DNA from: Bdellovibrionaceae bacterium UBA3535
GTDB taxonomy: Bacteria; Bdellovibrionota; Bdellovibrionia; Bdellovibrionales; UBA840
NCBI GenBank assembly: GCA_002376845.1
Contig: DFOS01000005.1
Span: 124,001 to 188,000 of the forward strand
Length of the DNA stretch: 64,000 nt
Direction: 5' to 3'
The notes under the pieces: generated by a model
Databases searched by the model: none
Told to the model about the DNA's origin: nothing
Seen by the model: the letters and a program-made list of their open reading frames with translations, nothing else
Position numbers and translations under genes: made by a program
Shown here: positions 1-8,612 of the stretch, piece after piece
How positions within the stretch are numbered: position 1 is the first letter of the stretch
Layout: the number at the start of each line of letters is the position of its first letter

Positions 1-103
1 GAATCATTGCAACTACACGCTTAATTACTTTGGTCTAAAAAAATACTTTGATAGCAATTGGAAAGATTATCAAGCCGTCAAAAAGAACCTCAGGGTGAAA
101 TGA
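1..103 (+). CDS. 3' end of an unknown protein (partial)
   Basis: The second forward frame is open from the window edge to a TGA at 101-103 and gives 33 residues rich in Tyr, Asn and Lys, ending NLRVK. The stop overlaps the ATG at 100 of the next gene as ATGA, the same coupling used by the following mla genes, so this is probably the real end of a co-transcribed upstream gene. Too little remains to assign a family. Confidence 0.55.
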   Translation, partial: NHCNYTLNYFGLKKYFDSNWKDYQAVKKNLRVK

Positions 104-882
104 TGGGTATCATGGCGCAGGTAAACTATATTTTAGAAAGATACTTTGACCTGATAGGTGGCTTTTGGAAGCTTTTTCTAGAGTTTAGCAAAGAAGTCTT
201 TACCAAGAAAATTGAGTTCAAACTTTTACAAGATCAAATTTATCTCGTTGGTTTAAAATCTTCTGTATTGGTTATTGTGACGGCCATATGCTCGGGCTTA
301 GTTTTAGCCCTACAGTTTGGTTTGGGCTTAGAAAAGTTTGGCGGAAAACTTTATGTACCAAAGCTTGTTTCTCTCTCGTTTGTACGCGAACTAGGACCTG
401 CCTTTACTTCTTTGGTCATCGCAGGCCGCGTGGGCGCTGGTTATGCATCCGAAATTGGTTCTATGGTTGTTACACAGCAAATAGATGCCATACGCGCACT
501 TGGCACATCCCCTATGACCAAAATCGTAGTGCCCCGGGTCCTAGCTCTTGCCATAAGCCTTCCCATACTAACACTCATTGCGATCATAGGAGGACTTTGG
601 GCCTCCTTAATTTTAGGAAATATTGAGTTGGATTTAGATACCCATTTTTATTACGCACGAATCGTGCAAACTCTGGAGTTTCCAGATCTGATGCTGGCAA
701 TGGTAAAAACTTTTGTCTTTGCCATTATGGTATCGATTCCTGCTTGTTACTACGGCTTAAATGTAAACAGCGGCACTCGCGGCGTGGGAATCGCAACAAC
801 CAAAGCGGTGGTGGCCGGAACCATTTTAATATTTATCAGTAATTTTGTAATAACAAAGATCTTTTTTATGGTGATCACATGA
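100..882 (+). CDS. mlaE: MlaE-type ABC transporter permease
   Basis: 260-residue inner-membrane permease of the MlaE/YrbE family, which moves phospholipid between the inner membrane and an MCE protein. Visible marks are the FVRELGPAFTSLVIAGRVGA region, the nearby EIGSMVVTQQIDAI segment typical of the family, and several hydrophobic spans. An earlier TTG at 58 would extend the frame, but ATG 100 overlaps the upstream stop (ATGA) and has AGGG just before it (92-95), so I chose 100; ATG 103 is also possible. It overlaps the ATPase gene by 4 bp. Direction of lipid transport cannot be read from sequence. Confidence 0.9.
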   Translation: MMGIMAQVNYILERYFDLIGGFWKLFLEFSKEVFTKKIEFKLLQDQIYLVGLKSSVLVIVTAICSGLVLALQFGLGLEKFGGKLYVPKLVSLSFVRELGPAFTSLVIAGRVGAGYASEIGSMVVTQQIDAIRALGTSPMTKIVVPRVLALAISLPILTLIAIIGGLWASLILGNIELDLDTHFYYARIVQTLEFPDLMLAMVKTFVFAIMVSIPACYYGLNVNSGTRGVGIATTKAVVAGTILIFISNFVITKIFFMVIT

Positions 883-1628
883 GTTTTATTGAAGTTAAAA
901 ACTTTAAAAAATCTTTTGGCGATAAAGTCGTACACAAAGATGTGACCTTCACCGTAGAAAAGGGCGAATGCATGGGGCTGCTAGGGGGCTCTGGAGCCGG
1001 CAAGTCCGTCATACTACGAGCCTTAATAGGTCTAGAAAAACCCGATAGTGGAAGCATCAAGATTGATGGGGCGGAAACTTTTGGATTAAAAGAAAGACAG
1101 TGGATTCCTATACGCAAGCGTGTAGCCTATGCTTTTCAAGGCGGAGCTTTGTTTGATTCCATGACCGTAATGGAAAATATATCCTATCCATTACAAGAGC
1201 ATACGAATCTTAATGAAAAAGAGATTGAAGAAAAAGTATTAAAAACTCTGGAAGATTTAGGTCTAAGCGGCACAGAGGACTTGCTACCGGCAAGTCTTTC
1301 TGGCGGCATGCAAAAACGCGTAGGGCTTGCAAGAGCCATTGTTTTGGATCCTGAAGTTATACTTTACGATGAGCCCACAGCAGGGCTTGATCCTTTTAAC
1401 ACCATTCGCATTCAAGAAACCATTATGCAGCTGAAAGAAAGAGGGGTTACCTCTATTTTGGTAACTCATGATATGCCAAGCGCATTTGCTGTATGCGACA
1501 AAATGGCTGTACTTGAGGCTGGTAAAATTGCAGCAAGTGGCAAAATTTCTGATTTAGATACTAAAAAAGGTGGCGTGATCTACCGATTTGTACATGGAGA
1601 GATAAAGCAAAATGGATACAAAAAGTAA
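879..1628 (+). CDS. mlaF: MlaF-type ABC transporter ATP-binding protein
   Basis: 249-residue cytoplasmic ATPase that powers the MlaE permease. The Walker A motif (GGSGAGKS, about residue 37), Q-loop (AFQGGALFDSMTV), ABC signature LSGGMQKR, Walker B with catalytic Glu (VILYDEPTAGLDP) and switch His (LVTHD) are all present. QGGALFDS after the Q-loop is characteristic of the MlaF/Mkl subfamily. The ATG overlaps the mlaE stop by 4 bp and the 3' end overlaps mlaD by 17 bp, so the three are translated together. Confidence 0.92.
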   Translation: MSFIEVKNFKKSFGDKVVHKDVTFTVEKGECMGLLGGSGAGKSVILRALIGLEKPDSGSIKIDGAETFGLKERQWIPIRKRVAYAFQGGALFDSMTVMENISYPLQEHTNLNEKEIEEKVLKTLEDLGLSGTEDLLPASLSGGMQKRVGLARAIVLDPEVILYDEPTAGLDPFNTIRIQETIMQLKERGVTSILVTHDMPSAFAVCDKMAVLEAGKIAASGKISDLDTKKGGVIYRFVHGEIKQNGYKK

Positions 1629-2391
1629 TACAAAAGCTGGAATATTTGTTGTCATAGGCCTTAGCCTATTTGTGGTGATGCTATTTGCCATAAGTGGGAA
1701 CTCTTCTTTTTTTAATGCTACATATCGATTGTACGTAAAAATGCCAGAAGTAAGAGGTATAGCCACTGGCTCGGTGGTCCAACTTGTGGGCGTCCCTGTG
1801 GGTAATGTGGAGGAAATCACTTTCAATCAAAAAGGCGACTTGGTTATGGTGTTGCTGATTGAAAGCGATTATCAAGAAAGAATCACGGAAGGCTCCATTG
1901 CTGGCCTTCGAACGCAAGGGGCTTTGGGTGATAAATTTGTTTATATTATGCCAGGAGATTATGGTGCACCTCCATTAAAAGATGGCGACTATATTACAAC
2001 AGAAGAAGGTAGTGATTTATTCTCCGCATTGAGCGAGAAGGGAGACCAGGTAGAGTACTTATTTGAAATGCTCCGTGATGCACGCGATTTAATTAGAGAA
2101 ATCAAAGGCGATGGCGAGATTAAAGATGCCATTATAAGTCTTAAGCAAGCAGCAGCCAATTTGAATCAATTTACGAGTGATCTTAACGGCAATGGTAGTG
2201 GTAAGGAATTACGCAATACTATAGAAAGGCTGAATCAAATCATGGCCAAAATTGACAATGGCAATGGTAGCCTGGGAGCCCTAATCAATGATCCCAGCTT
2301 ATATAAAAAACTGAACGACTTTTTGGGCGGCAAAGATGTCAGTCCAATTAAAAGCGCCATAAGGGATTCCATCCAAGAAATCGAACAATAA
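1612..2391 (+). CDS. mlaD: MlaD-type MCE-domain lipid-binding protein
   Basis: 259-residue periplasmic protein anchored by one N-terminal membrane helix (about residues 8-27). An MCE domain follows (about 37-115), with the usual VRGIATGSVVQLVGVPVG and ALGDKFVYI stretches. The C-terminal half is predicted helical (DLIREIKGDGEIKDAIISL), as in MCE proteins whose helices form a hydrophobic channel. It is the third gene of the mla operon. No mlaC or mlaB follows; the next gene is unrelated, so those partners would have to be elsewhere. Confidence 0.88.
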   Translation: MDTKSNTKAGIFVVIGLSLFVVMLFAISGNSSFFNATYRLYVKMPEVRGIATGSVVQLVGVPVGNVEEITFNQKGDLVMVLLIESDYQERITEGSIAGLRTQGALGDKFVYIMPGDYGAPPLKDGDYITTEEGSDLFSALSEKGDQVEYLFEMLRDARDLIREIKGDGEIKDAIISLKQAAANLNQFTSDLNGNGSGKELRNTIERLNQIMAKIDNGNGSLGALINDPSLYKKLNDFLGGKDVSPIKSAIRDSIQEIEQ

Positions 2392-2435
2392 TGTTTTTTA
2401 AGAGGCTACACAAAAGCCCAGTTTTTGCATTTTCA

Positions 2436-2463
2436 TTGACATCGCTACTAACAAGGCTAAACT
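2436..2463 (+). promoter_or_regulatory. Predicted sigma-70 promoter of the RAYT-like gene
   Basis: TTGACA (2436-2441), 16-bp spacer, TAAACT (2458-2463). The ATG lies only 6 nt beyond the -10 and no Shine-Dalgarno is visible, so the transcript could be leaderless. The -35 is perfect and the -10 matches 4 of 6. Confidence 0.4.
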
Positions 2464-2469
2464 AAGACA

Positions 2470-3015
2470 ATGCAGCAAATGCCTATGATTCCAAGCAAAG
2501 CATTTCAAACCAGTTTTGGCGGCTCTTTGCTAAAAAATTCTCACGCCAAGGTTGCACGCCCCTTCTCCCCCAGAGCGGCGATTCATGTTGTGTTGAAATC
2601 TTCCAAAGCCAACAAAGAAAATAGCTTTTACAAACACAAAAAATTTCTGCAGCGATTGCTAGAAAAACAATCTCGAAAACATTTTGTAAAAATCTATCAG
2701 TGGCAAAGTATGGGCAATCACTTGCATCTACTAGTTAAATGCAAAGATAAAAGTCATTTTAATAATTTTTTACGGGCCATCAGCGGACTGATCCCAAGAC
2801 ATATTTTAAATGCACAAAGAGGTAGCGCAAAGGGCATGAAGTTTTGGGATCAGCGCCCCTTTTCTCGCCTGATTCGATGGGCGAAGGATTACAAAAACAT
2901 GCTCTGGTATATGCGAAAAAATGATTACCAGGCAAAGGGCTATGATTCTGAGCACGCCCAATATCTAGTACATATCGACAAACTTTGGCGAAAGCTTGTC
3001 ACAGCGCTCGAATAA
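2470..3015 (+). CDS. REP-associated tyrosine transposase-like (RAYT/Y1) protein
   Basis: 181-residue HUH-type single-strand DNA transposase. The HUH metal site is intact in SMGNHLHLLVK (about residues 77-87). A later WYMRKNDYQAKG segment sits where RAYTs carry the catalytic Tyr and the YIxxNP motif. The Asn-Pro is replaced by Asn-Asp, so the family match is good but divergent. There is one copy in the window and no terminal hairpins or REP-like palindromes within the 79 bp upstream or 45 bp downstream. It therefore looks like a resident, possibly domesticated enzyme rather than a recent insertion. The start is the first ATG after the predicted promoter; ATGs at 2479 and 2485 are alternatives. 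Confidence 0.75.
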   Translation: MQQMPMIPSKAFQTSFGGSLLKNSHAKVARPFSPRAAIHVVLKSSKANKENSFYKHKKFLQRLLEKQSRKHFVKIYQWQSMGNHLHLLVKCKDKSHFNNFLRAISGLIPRHILNAQRGSAKGMKFWDQRPFSRLIRWAKDYKNMLWYMRKNDYQAKGYDSEHAQYLVHIDKLWRKLVTALE

Positions 3016-3060
3016 AAATCAAGCCTTGAAAGCTGCTCCAGCATTTAAGAATATAATCTT

Positions 3061-3936
3061 ATGACACATAAAAAAGAGCTTGCCGTTTTTTTGCTGATCT
3101 TTTTTTCGGCTTTCACTCTTTCGGACTATGAGTCCAAAGAAGTGGCTTTTTTAATTCCGCAATCTTCGGTTTACGCTGGCGAGCTTTTGCACCTGCCTGC
3201 CAAGGGTGAATACCTCATTGGGGGCAAGAAAGCGTCCTACTACAATGGCCGTCAATTTGCGGTGGTTGGCCTCAGCAAAAACAAACAAATTCGCATCACC
3301 AAAATTATTGATCGCAAAAGCTCTTTTTACCACCGACTTTTCGGCGGAAAAATCTACCGAAGCGAACACCAAGTTTTAGAAATGAAGCGGCCAAAGCTGT
3401 ACAAAGACAATCTTTTGCGGCTGCCTGCCAGCGTTTGGAAAAAGGTCAACCGCCAAGACAAAATCCAGCAAGAGCGCAATAAACTAAGAAAGATACTCAA
3501 CACAGAATATGCCAATGACGATTTGGGCTGTCTGCAATACCCTATTGAATCGGTTAGAGTTTCAAAATTTGCCGCACCTCGAACTCTTCCCAACGGCTAC
3601 GCTTACTATCACACGGGCTTAGACTTACGCTCCCGCAGTCCGGAGCCAATTTTGTCCATGGGAGATGGTAAGGTTATACTGGCCGAGCATATGACCAGCC
3701 CTGGCAATATGGTCATTGTTCACCACGGTAAAGGGCTTGTTTCTCGCTATATGCATTTAAGCAAAATCGATGTGCAAGTGGGCCAACAAGTGAAAAAGGG
3801 TGAGGCTGTGGGACTAAGCGGCGGCACAGGCAGGGTGGAAGCTCCGCACCTGCACTGGGAAATTATGTGGAAGGGGAACCATGCGAACCCCGAGCATTTT
3901 GTGCCTTTGTGGAATCGTCATTGTTCTCCAACGTGA
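3061..3936 (+). CDS. M23 (LytM) family peptidase, exported
   Basis: 291-residue protein with an N-terminal hydrophobic signal (KKELAVFLLIFFSAF) and a C-terminal LytM domain (about 175-285). The zinc ligands fit HTGLD (HxxxD) and PHLHWEI (HxH), so it is probably an active endopeptidase that cuts peptidoglycan cross-links. The middle region (about 30-170) has no recognised domain. Its last 74 bp overlap the convergent DciA-like gene. No clear ribosome binding site precedes the ATG; a perfect TATAAT at 3052-3057 is too close to be its -10. Confidence 0.85.
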   Translation: MTHKKELAVFLLIFFSAFTLSDYESKEVAFLIPQSSVYAGELLHLPAKGEYLIGGKKASYYNGRQFAVVGLSKNKQIRITKIIDRKSSFYHRLFGGKIYRSEHQVLEMKRPKLYKDNLLRLPASVWKKVNRQDKIQQERNKLRKILNTEYANDDLGCLQYPIESVRVSKFAAPRTLPNGYAYYHTGLDLRSRSPEPILSMGDGKVILAEHMTSPGNMVIVHHGKGLVSRYMHLSKIDVQVGQQVKKGEAVGLSGGTGRVEAPHLHWEIMWKGNHANPEHFVPLWNRHCSPT

Positions 3937-4270
3937 AAATCACCTTATCGATCCACTCCCAACCCGCGGCCTCATTGATCTTTTCTTTAATGGGCGTCGA
4001 CATATAGGAAAGCTCGCTAAGCCAAACCGAGTTTTTCACGGCAATAAAGAGTCTGCCACGGTAAAAATTTTTGGGGCGTGAGATTTTGGCAATATCAGGG
4101 CCTACGATTTCTTCCCAAAGCTGGTACATTTTCCATGTTTGAAAAGCATTCCCCAGGGGTGACTTGCTATTTTGCAAAAGGCCCTGTAGGACTTCTGTTA
4201 TATTTTTAGGCCCTTTATTTGCCTTTTCTTGTAAGTTGGAAAACCAAAACCTTGGGCCTTTTAAACTCAT
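3863..4270 (-). CDS. DciA-like DUF721 protein
   Basis: 135-residue cytoplasmic protein of the DUF721/DciA family, whose better-studied members help load the replicative helicase DnaB. The core pattern is visible: LWEEIVGPDIAKISRP, then FYRGRLFIAVKNSVWLSEL and a helix ending in INEAAG. The C-terminal 20 residues are polar and lie in the part that overlaps the convergent M23 gene by 74 bp. It is divergent from trmFO with only 14 bp between start codons, so each promoter must lie inside the other gene. The family call is good; the helicase-loading role is inferred. Confidence 0.7.
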   Translation of the reverse strand: MSLKGPRFWFSNLQEKANKGPKNITEVLQGLLQNSKSPLGNAFQTWKMYQLWEEIVGPDIAKISRPKNFYRGRLFIAVKNSVWLSELSYMSTPIKEKINEAAGWEWIDKVIFTLENNDDSTKAQNARGSHGSPST

Positions 4271-4284
4271 ATTAAAGAGCTAAC

Positions 4285-5628
4285 ATGCAAAAAGAAATGA
4301 AAGCAATACATATCGTGGGAGCCGGCCTGGCTGGCAGTGAGGCAGCCCTCCAGCTAGCAGAAAAGGGCTATTCGGTCTTTTTGTATGAAATGCGCCGTCA
4401 ACAATTGACCCCGGCCCATAAGACCGAAAAATGTGCCGAGCTCGTTTGCTCCAACTCTTTTGGCTCCATGACCGATTACTCCGCACCGGGCCAACTAAAA
4501 TGGGAAGCTGAAAAATTGGGATCCAACATTTTAGCCGCCGCAAAAGAAGCCTATATACCTGCCGGCATGGCTTTGGGTGTGGACCGCGAGATCTTCTCGC
4601 AGATCATTCATACAAAGGTCAGCGAGCACCCAAAGATCACATTGGTGGATCAAATCGTGGAGTCACTAGATCAGATCCCTCGGCCAGCCATCATTGCCAC
4701 CGGCCCACTCACCCACGAGAATCTTGCAAAGAGCATCGCCGAGCATTTTGAAAAACCCGATTTTTTATACTTCTTTGATGCCATTGCCCCGATCATTGAT
4801 ACGGATAGTATCAATACGGAGATTGCGTGGAAGGCTTCGCGCTGGGGAAAAGGCAGCGATGATTATTACAATTGCCCACTAAATAAAGAAGAATACTATC
4901 GATTAATAGAAGAGATGGAAAAGGCACGGAAGATTGAAGCTAAAGACTTTGAAAAGCTTACGCCATATTTTGAATCCTGCATGCCGATTGAGGAGATGAT
5001 TCGAAGGGGCAAGGAAACTCCGCGCTTTGGCCCCATGTCGCCCAAGGGACTGGATGATCCGCGCACGGGCCGATGGCCCTATGCCGTCGTACAGTTAAGG
5101 CAAGACAACAAGGAAGGAACGGCTTTTAATATGGTGGGATTTCAAACCAAGATGGCCTATGGAGAGCAGAAACGAATCTTTCGCATGATTCCGGGCCTAG
5201 AAGACGCCGAATTTTTAAAACTTGGTAGCATTCACCGCAATATGTATTTGGACTCCCCTAGGCTTCTTAATGAGGATCTATCCAGCCCGAAAGACCCGTA
5301 TTTGTATTTTGCTGGTCAGATTACTGGAGTAGAAGGCTATTTTGATTCGACCTGTATGGGAATGCTAACAGCAAAGTTTTTAGATGATAAACTAAAGGAC
5401 CGAGGATTCCAACCACCGCCCAGAGCCAGCGCCATGGGCTCCCTACTAAATGCGATTACCAAAGAAGAAAAAGAAAACTTTCAGCCCACCAATATTAATT
5501 TTGGCTTGTTTCCCAATTTAACAGAAGAACATTATCAAGGCAGAAAGAAGATTCCTAAAAAAGAGAAAAAAGAGATTCAGCTACACTTAGCTAAAGAAGC
5601 TTTTGCTAAGTGGCTAACAACAATATAG
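4285..5628 (+). CDS. trmFO: Methylenetetrahydrofolate-tRNA-(uracil-5-)-methyltransferase TrmFO
   Basis: 447-residue FAD enzyme that makes 5-methyluridine at position 54 of tRNA using methylene-tetrahydrofolate. The N-terminal dinucleotide fold (VGAGLAGSEAALQLAEKG) is followed by the TrmFO signature YEMRR and the CAELVCSNSF region containing the conserved cysteine. The C-terminal GQITGVEGYFDSTCMGM stretch is family-typical. Length is normal. It is followed by a terminator shared with the convergent porin gene. Confidence 0.95.
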   Translation: MQKEMKAIHIVGAGLAGSEAALQLAEKGYSVFLYEMRRQQLTPAHKTEKCAELVCSNSFGSMTDYSAPGQLKWEAEKLGSNILAAAKEAYIPAGMALGVDREIFSQIIHTKVSEHPKITLVDQIVESLDQIPRPAIIATGPLTHENLAKSIAEHFEKPDFLYFFDAIAPIIDTDSINTEIAWKASRWGKGSDDYYNCPLNKEEYYRLIEEMEKARKIEAKDFEKLTPYFESCMPIEEMIRRGKETPRFGPMSPKGLDDPRTGRWPYAVVQLRQDNKEGTAFNMVGFQTKMAYGEQKRIFRMIPGLEDAEFLKLGSIHRNMYLDSPRLLNEDLSSPKDPYLYFAGQITGVEGYFDSTCMGMLTAKFLDDKLKDRGFQPPPRASAMGSLLNAITKEEKENFQPTNINFGLFPNLTEEHYQGRKKIPKKEKKEIQLHLAKEAFAKWLTTI

Positions 5629-5643
5629 CTTCCAACATAAAAA

Positions 5644-5665
5644 AAGGCAGCCCGAAAGCTGCCTT
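5644..5665. terminator. Bidirectional terminator between trmFO and the porin gene
   Basis: A perfect 8-bp stem, AAGGCAGC / GCTGCCTT, encloses a 6-nt loop. On the minus strand the stem is followed by an unbroken run of U residues (A at 5639-5645 on the plus strand), making it a strong intrinsic terminator for the porin. On the plus strand the tail TTCTT is weaker but may still serve trmFO. Confidence 0.85.
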
Positions 5666-5689
5666 CTTCACTCAAGCTATCAACTCCAA

Positions 5690-6784
5690 TTAGAAGTTAG
5701 CAGCCCATCTCCAGTATACACCATTCTCGTCATTATCATCAGTGTTACGAGTAACTGCTTCGTAGAAAAGACCAGTATCAATGCCCTCACTTAGAGTCCA
5801 CACATGACCAACTTTGTAAATGGACTCTAACTCTTGGTTAACTGCAGAACCAAAATCAGAAGCCTCAAAACCATCAGTCATCATGTACCAAGCATAAACA
5901 GAACGATCTTCCTGGTATTTCCAGTCAAGATGTAAAGCCATTGCACCTAAGCTTTCTGCATCGGTACCGGTAGCAGCAGAACTATCGAAGTTAACATACT
6001 CAAAACCTGCATCTAGCATGTCAGAGGTGTAGTCAAGTGTAGCACGCATAACATCAGTACCGTTTACGTTGTCAGCACCAGAGTCAGATGTGTTGTTTTT
6101 ACCAGTACCATGAGTGTCATAACCTAGAGCAATACTAAAATTGTCATTGATTTTACCCATAAGGTAAGCACCATAACCAGTTACATCATGAGAAGAACCA
6201 GTTGTTCCACCGTTAACGATCGTAGTAGTAGGACCGTTGTTTAAGGAAAGTTCTAAAGCCCACATATCATTGAACATGATATTGTAGTTCAAACCACCGT
6301 AGTTGAATAAATTCTCATCAGCAGTAGCACTTTGAGCAGCAGTTACAATACCAGCAATTGTGCGAGCTGCAGAACGATGAATCCAAAATCTGTGACTCTT
6401 ATCGTACTCACGCTCAAAAGCGTTCTTTAGCATACCAACCATTAAAGTATGACCATCGGCTAGCCAGTCTTTACCAGTGATATAAGCACGATTCAAAGAA
6501 ACAGTTGGATTGTTATTAGCACCAACAGTATTGTTACCAGTAACATCGTCACCAGCAATGCTTAACTCAGCTGACCAATTGTCATTAAAAGAATGACCAA
6601 CAACTATACGAGCACGCTCTAAGTTAAAACCCATTGGAGTGATTCGGTCATTACCACCAGTGGCACCATTGTCCATAACCATTCCAAAGCTTGTCCACAA
6701 CTCGCCATTTACTTTCGTCTCAGCCTGAGCAGCAGAGAAAGCAAACACGATGCTTAGTAAGCTGATAAATTTAAAATGTTTCAC
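5690..6784 (-). CDS. Outer-membrane porin-like beta-barrel protein
   Basis: 364-residue exported protein with a standard signal peptide (cleavage near FSAAQA-ET) and alternating amphipathic strands rich in Gly, Asn, Asp and aromatics. It ends in RWAANF with the terminal Phe recognised by the outer-membrane assembly machinery. The LERARIVVGHSFNDNWSAELSI start of the barrel resembles phosphate/anion-selective porin-like proteins, but selectivity cannot be assigned. The start is a GTG preceded by a strong GGGAGG; no ATG fits. Long leader, own terminator and even codon use suggest a well-expressed single-gene unit. Confidence 0.8.
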   Translation of the reverse strand: MKHFKFISLLSIVFAFSAAQAETKVNGELWTSFGMVMDNGATGGNDRITPMGFNLERARIVVGHSFNDNWSAELSIAGDDVTGNNTVGANNNPTVSLNRAYITGKDWLADGHTLMVGMLKNAFEREYDKSHRFWIHRSAARTIAGIVTAAQSATADENLFNYGGLNYNIMFNDMWALELSLNNGPTTTIVNGGTTGSSHDVTGYGAYLMGKINDNFSIALGYDTHGTGKNNTSDSGADNVNGTDVMRATLDYTSDMLDAGFEYVNFDSSAATGTDAESLGAMALHLDWKYQEDRSVYAWYMMTDGFEASDFGSAVNQELESIYKVGHVWTLSEGIDTGLFYEAVTRNTDDNDENGVYWRWAANF

Positions 6785-7087
6785 ATTACCTCCCAGGCTG
6801 TATCGCCCTTTGTTTTAAACAAGTTAATAAACCTTATGTCTATTAAACTTTAAAAATTAAAAACCATTAGGTTCTCCTATATTGAAACTAAACAATAATA
6901 ATAATTCAAGACTTTTTGTTGTGGTAAAATGTAATTAATTCGCTTTTTACGCGCAATTCCTAATCATTAGTCTAGGTTTTAAGCGCTTTTGAAATGAATT
7001 ATGTAACGCAAGAATTGTCTTGCTTAGAAAATAAGTATTTTCGCTTTAATTCCGTGTTATTACTTGTGATTTTTTTAATAGAAAAAA
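6785..7087. other. AT-rich intergenic region between porin and regulator gene
   Basis: 303 bp without a convincing gene. It holds the porin leader and candidate promoter, a 5-codon minus-strand ORF (6850-6867) with an AGGAGA before it, and an interrupted palindrome GCAAGA-ATTG-TCTTGC at 7008-7023. The palindrome has no U-run and so looks more like a protein-binding site than a terminator. No intrinsic terminator for the regulator gene is obvious. Confidence 0.5.
6814..6842 (-). promoter_or_regulatory. Possible porin promoter
   Basis: Read on the minus strand: TAGACA (-35, 6837-6842), 17-bp spacer, TTTAAA (-10, 6814-6819). Transcription would start near 6807, leaving a short leader that contains the GGGAGG of the GTG start. 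Confidence 0.35.
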
Positions 7088-8476
7088 TTAAAGTTCGGCT
7101 TCGGGTTTTAAACCCTTCTTTTTAATCTTTTCCACCAATGTGGTTCGGTTCAATCGCAACAACTTGGCTGCTTGATTGCGATTCCAACCGGTCTTTTCTA
7201 GGGCCTGCATGATTAGTTGGTTTTCATAGGCATCCACTGCCGCATTGAAATCCAAGCCATTTGTCGGAATGTTTGCAGAAACATTACTAGTGCGTACCAC
7301 TTGCTGTTCGGCGTATTTTGCAGGGAGATCCTCCACTGAGATAATGCCGCTTCCTTTTAAAATGGACAGTCTCTCTACCAGATTCTCCAGCTCTCTCACA
7401 TTTCCTGGCCAACGATAATTCACCAATAGCTCCAGTGCTTCTGGGCTAATGCCATCTATATTACGATTTTTCTCTTGATTAAATCGCGTCATAAAGTGAT
7501 GAAAAAGAACCGCCACATCATCCTTTCTCTCTCTTAGTGCAGGTATGTGTACCGGTATTACGTTTAGTCTATAATATAAGTCTTCGCGAAAGCGTCCCTG
7601 TGCCACGGCCTTTTCCAAATCCACATTGGTGGCCGCAATCACTCGTACATCTACCTCTTTGGTCTTTGGACTGCCGACTGGTTCAAAAGTTCTTTCTTGC
7701 AAAACTCGCAGCAACTTTACCTGCAAGTTCATGGACATATCACCAATCTCATCCAAAAACAGCGTGCCGCCATCGGCCATTTCAAAACGTCCCATACGAT
7801 TTTGAATCGCACCCGTAAATGCACCCTTTACATGTCCAAAGAGTTCAGACTCTAAGAGCTCACCCGGAATTGCTCCGCAATTAACGGGCACAATGGCCTT
7901 TTCGGCACGGGAGGAATTATAATGAATGGCGCGGGCAAAGAGTTCCTTTCCCGTACCACTTTCTCCCGAAATCATCACGGTGGCATCCGAGTCGGCAATA
8001 CGGTCCACCATTTCAATTACTTGCATCAATTCACTGCTTTGCCCCACGATATTTTCAAAACGATACTTTTGTTGTAGTTGAGATTTTAAGGAGTGGTTTT
8101 CTTGAACCAAATTTTTGTGTTGCAATGCTTTCTCAATAATCGAATCAATTGCATGAATATCAAAGGGCTTGGTCAAATAATGAAAGGCCCCTTGCTTGGT
8201 CGCCTCCACAGCCGATTCCACCGATGCATTTCCTGTAATAATAATGAACTGCATATTTTGGTACATCGACTTTAATTCACGCATTAGTTGCAATCCGTTT
8301 CCGTCTGGTAGACTTAAGTCCACAATGGACAAATCGACACCGGAGGAGGCTAAAGCCTTCGCTTCTTTGACACTACTAGCGGTTAGGACCTGGTAATTTT
8401 TTTTATCCAGTATGCGAAAAAGGGCGGTTCTTAAACTGGACTCGTCATCGACGATAAGAAGCTTTCTAGCTTGCAT
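7088..8476 (-). CDS. Sigma-54-dependent NtrC-family response regulator
   Basis: 462-residue enhancer-binding activator. It has a receiver domain with acidic pair D10/D11 and phospho-acceptor D53 (SIVDLSLPDG), an AAA+ domain with Walker A GESGTGKE, and the intact sigma-54 contact loop GAFTGA. A C-terminal Fis-type helix-turn-helix (WNRNQAAKLLRLNRTTL) completes it. An upstream in-frame ATG (8497) would place the AGGAGAGG ribosome site inside the gene, so 8476 is chosen. It follows the histidine kinase gene by 136 bp in the same direction, so the two are a likely pair. It is a candidate activator of the sigma-54 promoter at 19239. Confidence 0.9.
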   Translation of the reverse strand: MQARKLLIVDDESSLRTALFRILDKKNYQVLTASSVKEAKALASSGVDLSIVDLSLPDGNGLQLMRELKSMYQNMQFIIITGNASVESAVEATKQGAFHYLTKPFDIHAIDSIIEKALQHKNLVQENHSLKSQLQQKYRFENIVGQSSELMQVIEMVDRIADSDATVMISGESGTGKELFARAIHYNSSRAEKAIVPVNCGAIPGELLESELFGHVKGAFTGAIQNRMGRFEMADGGTLFLDEIGDMSMNLQVKLLRVLQERTFEPVGSPKTKEVDVRVIAATNVDLEKAVAQGRFREDLYYRLNVIPVHIPALRERKDDVAVLFHHFMTRFNQEKNRNIDGISPEALELLVNYRWPGNVRELENLVERLSILKGSGIISVEDLPAKYAEQQVVRTSNVSANIPTNGLDFNAAVDAYENQLIMQALEKTGWNRNQAAKLLRLNRTTLVEKIKKKGLKPEAEL

Positions 8477-8612
8477 GAACACCTCTCCTAGGTACAACTC
8501 ACATCCTTCATGGACATGGGAATCAGCTGGAATATCTACGGAAGCTAATCTCTATACTTAGGCTATGTCAGACAAACAATTAGTGTCAATTGAGGGTGTC
8601 AAAGATTTGGAC

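Noticed and set aside
3052..3057. Perfect TATAAT before the M23 peptidase gene
   Set aside because: It ends 3 nt before the ATG, so transcription would start inside the start codon region, and the nearest TTGAAA is 20 bp upstream. It may be chance or the ATG may be mis-set, but the signal peptide supports the ATG.
6850..6867. Five-codon minus-strand ORF with AGGAGA ahead of it in the porin leader region
   Set aside because: Too short to support as a gene or attenuator; it lies upstream of the preferred porin promoter and no attenuating hairpin was seen.
7008..7023. Interrupted palindrome GCAAGA-ATTG-TCTTGC
   Set aside because: No U-run for a terminator and no known consensus; noted in the intergenic entry only.
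8477..8612. Promoter for the sigma-54 regulator in the 136-bp gap (TTGTTT-17-TATAGA on the minus strand)
   Set aside because: Both boxes are weak and competing alternatives exist; not listed as a feature.
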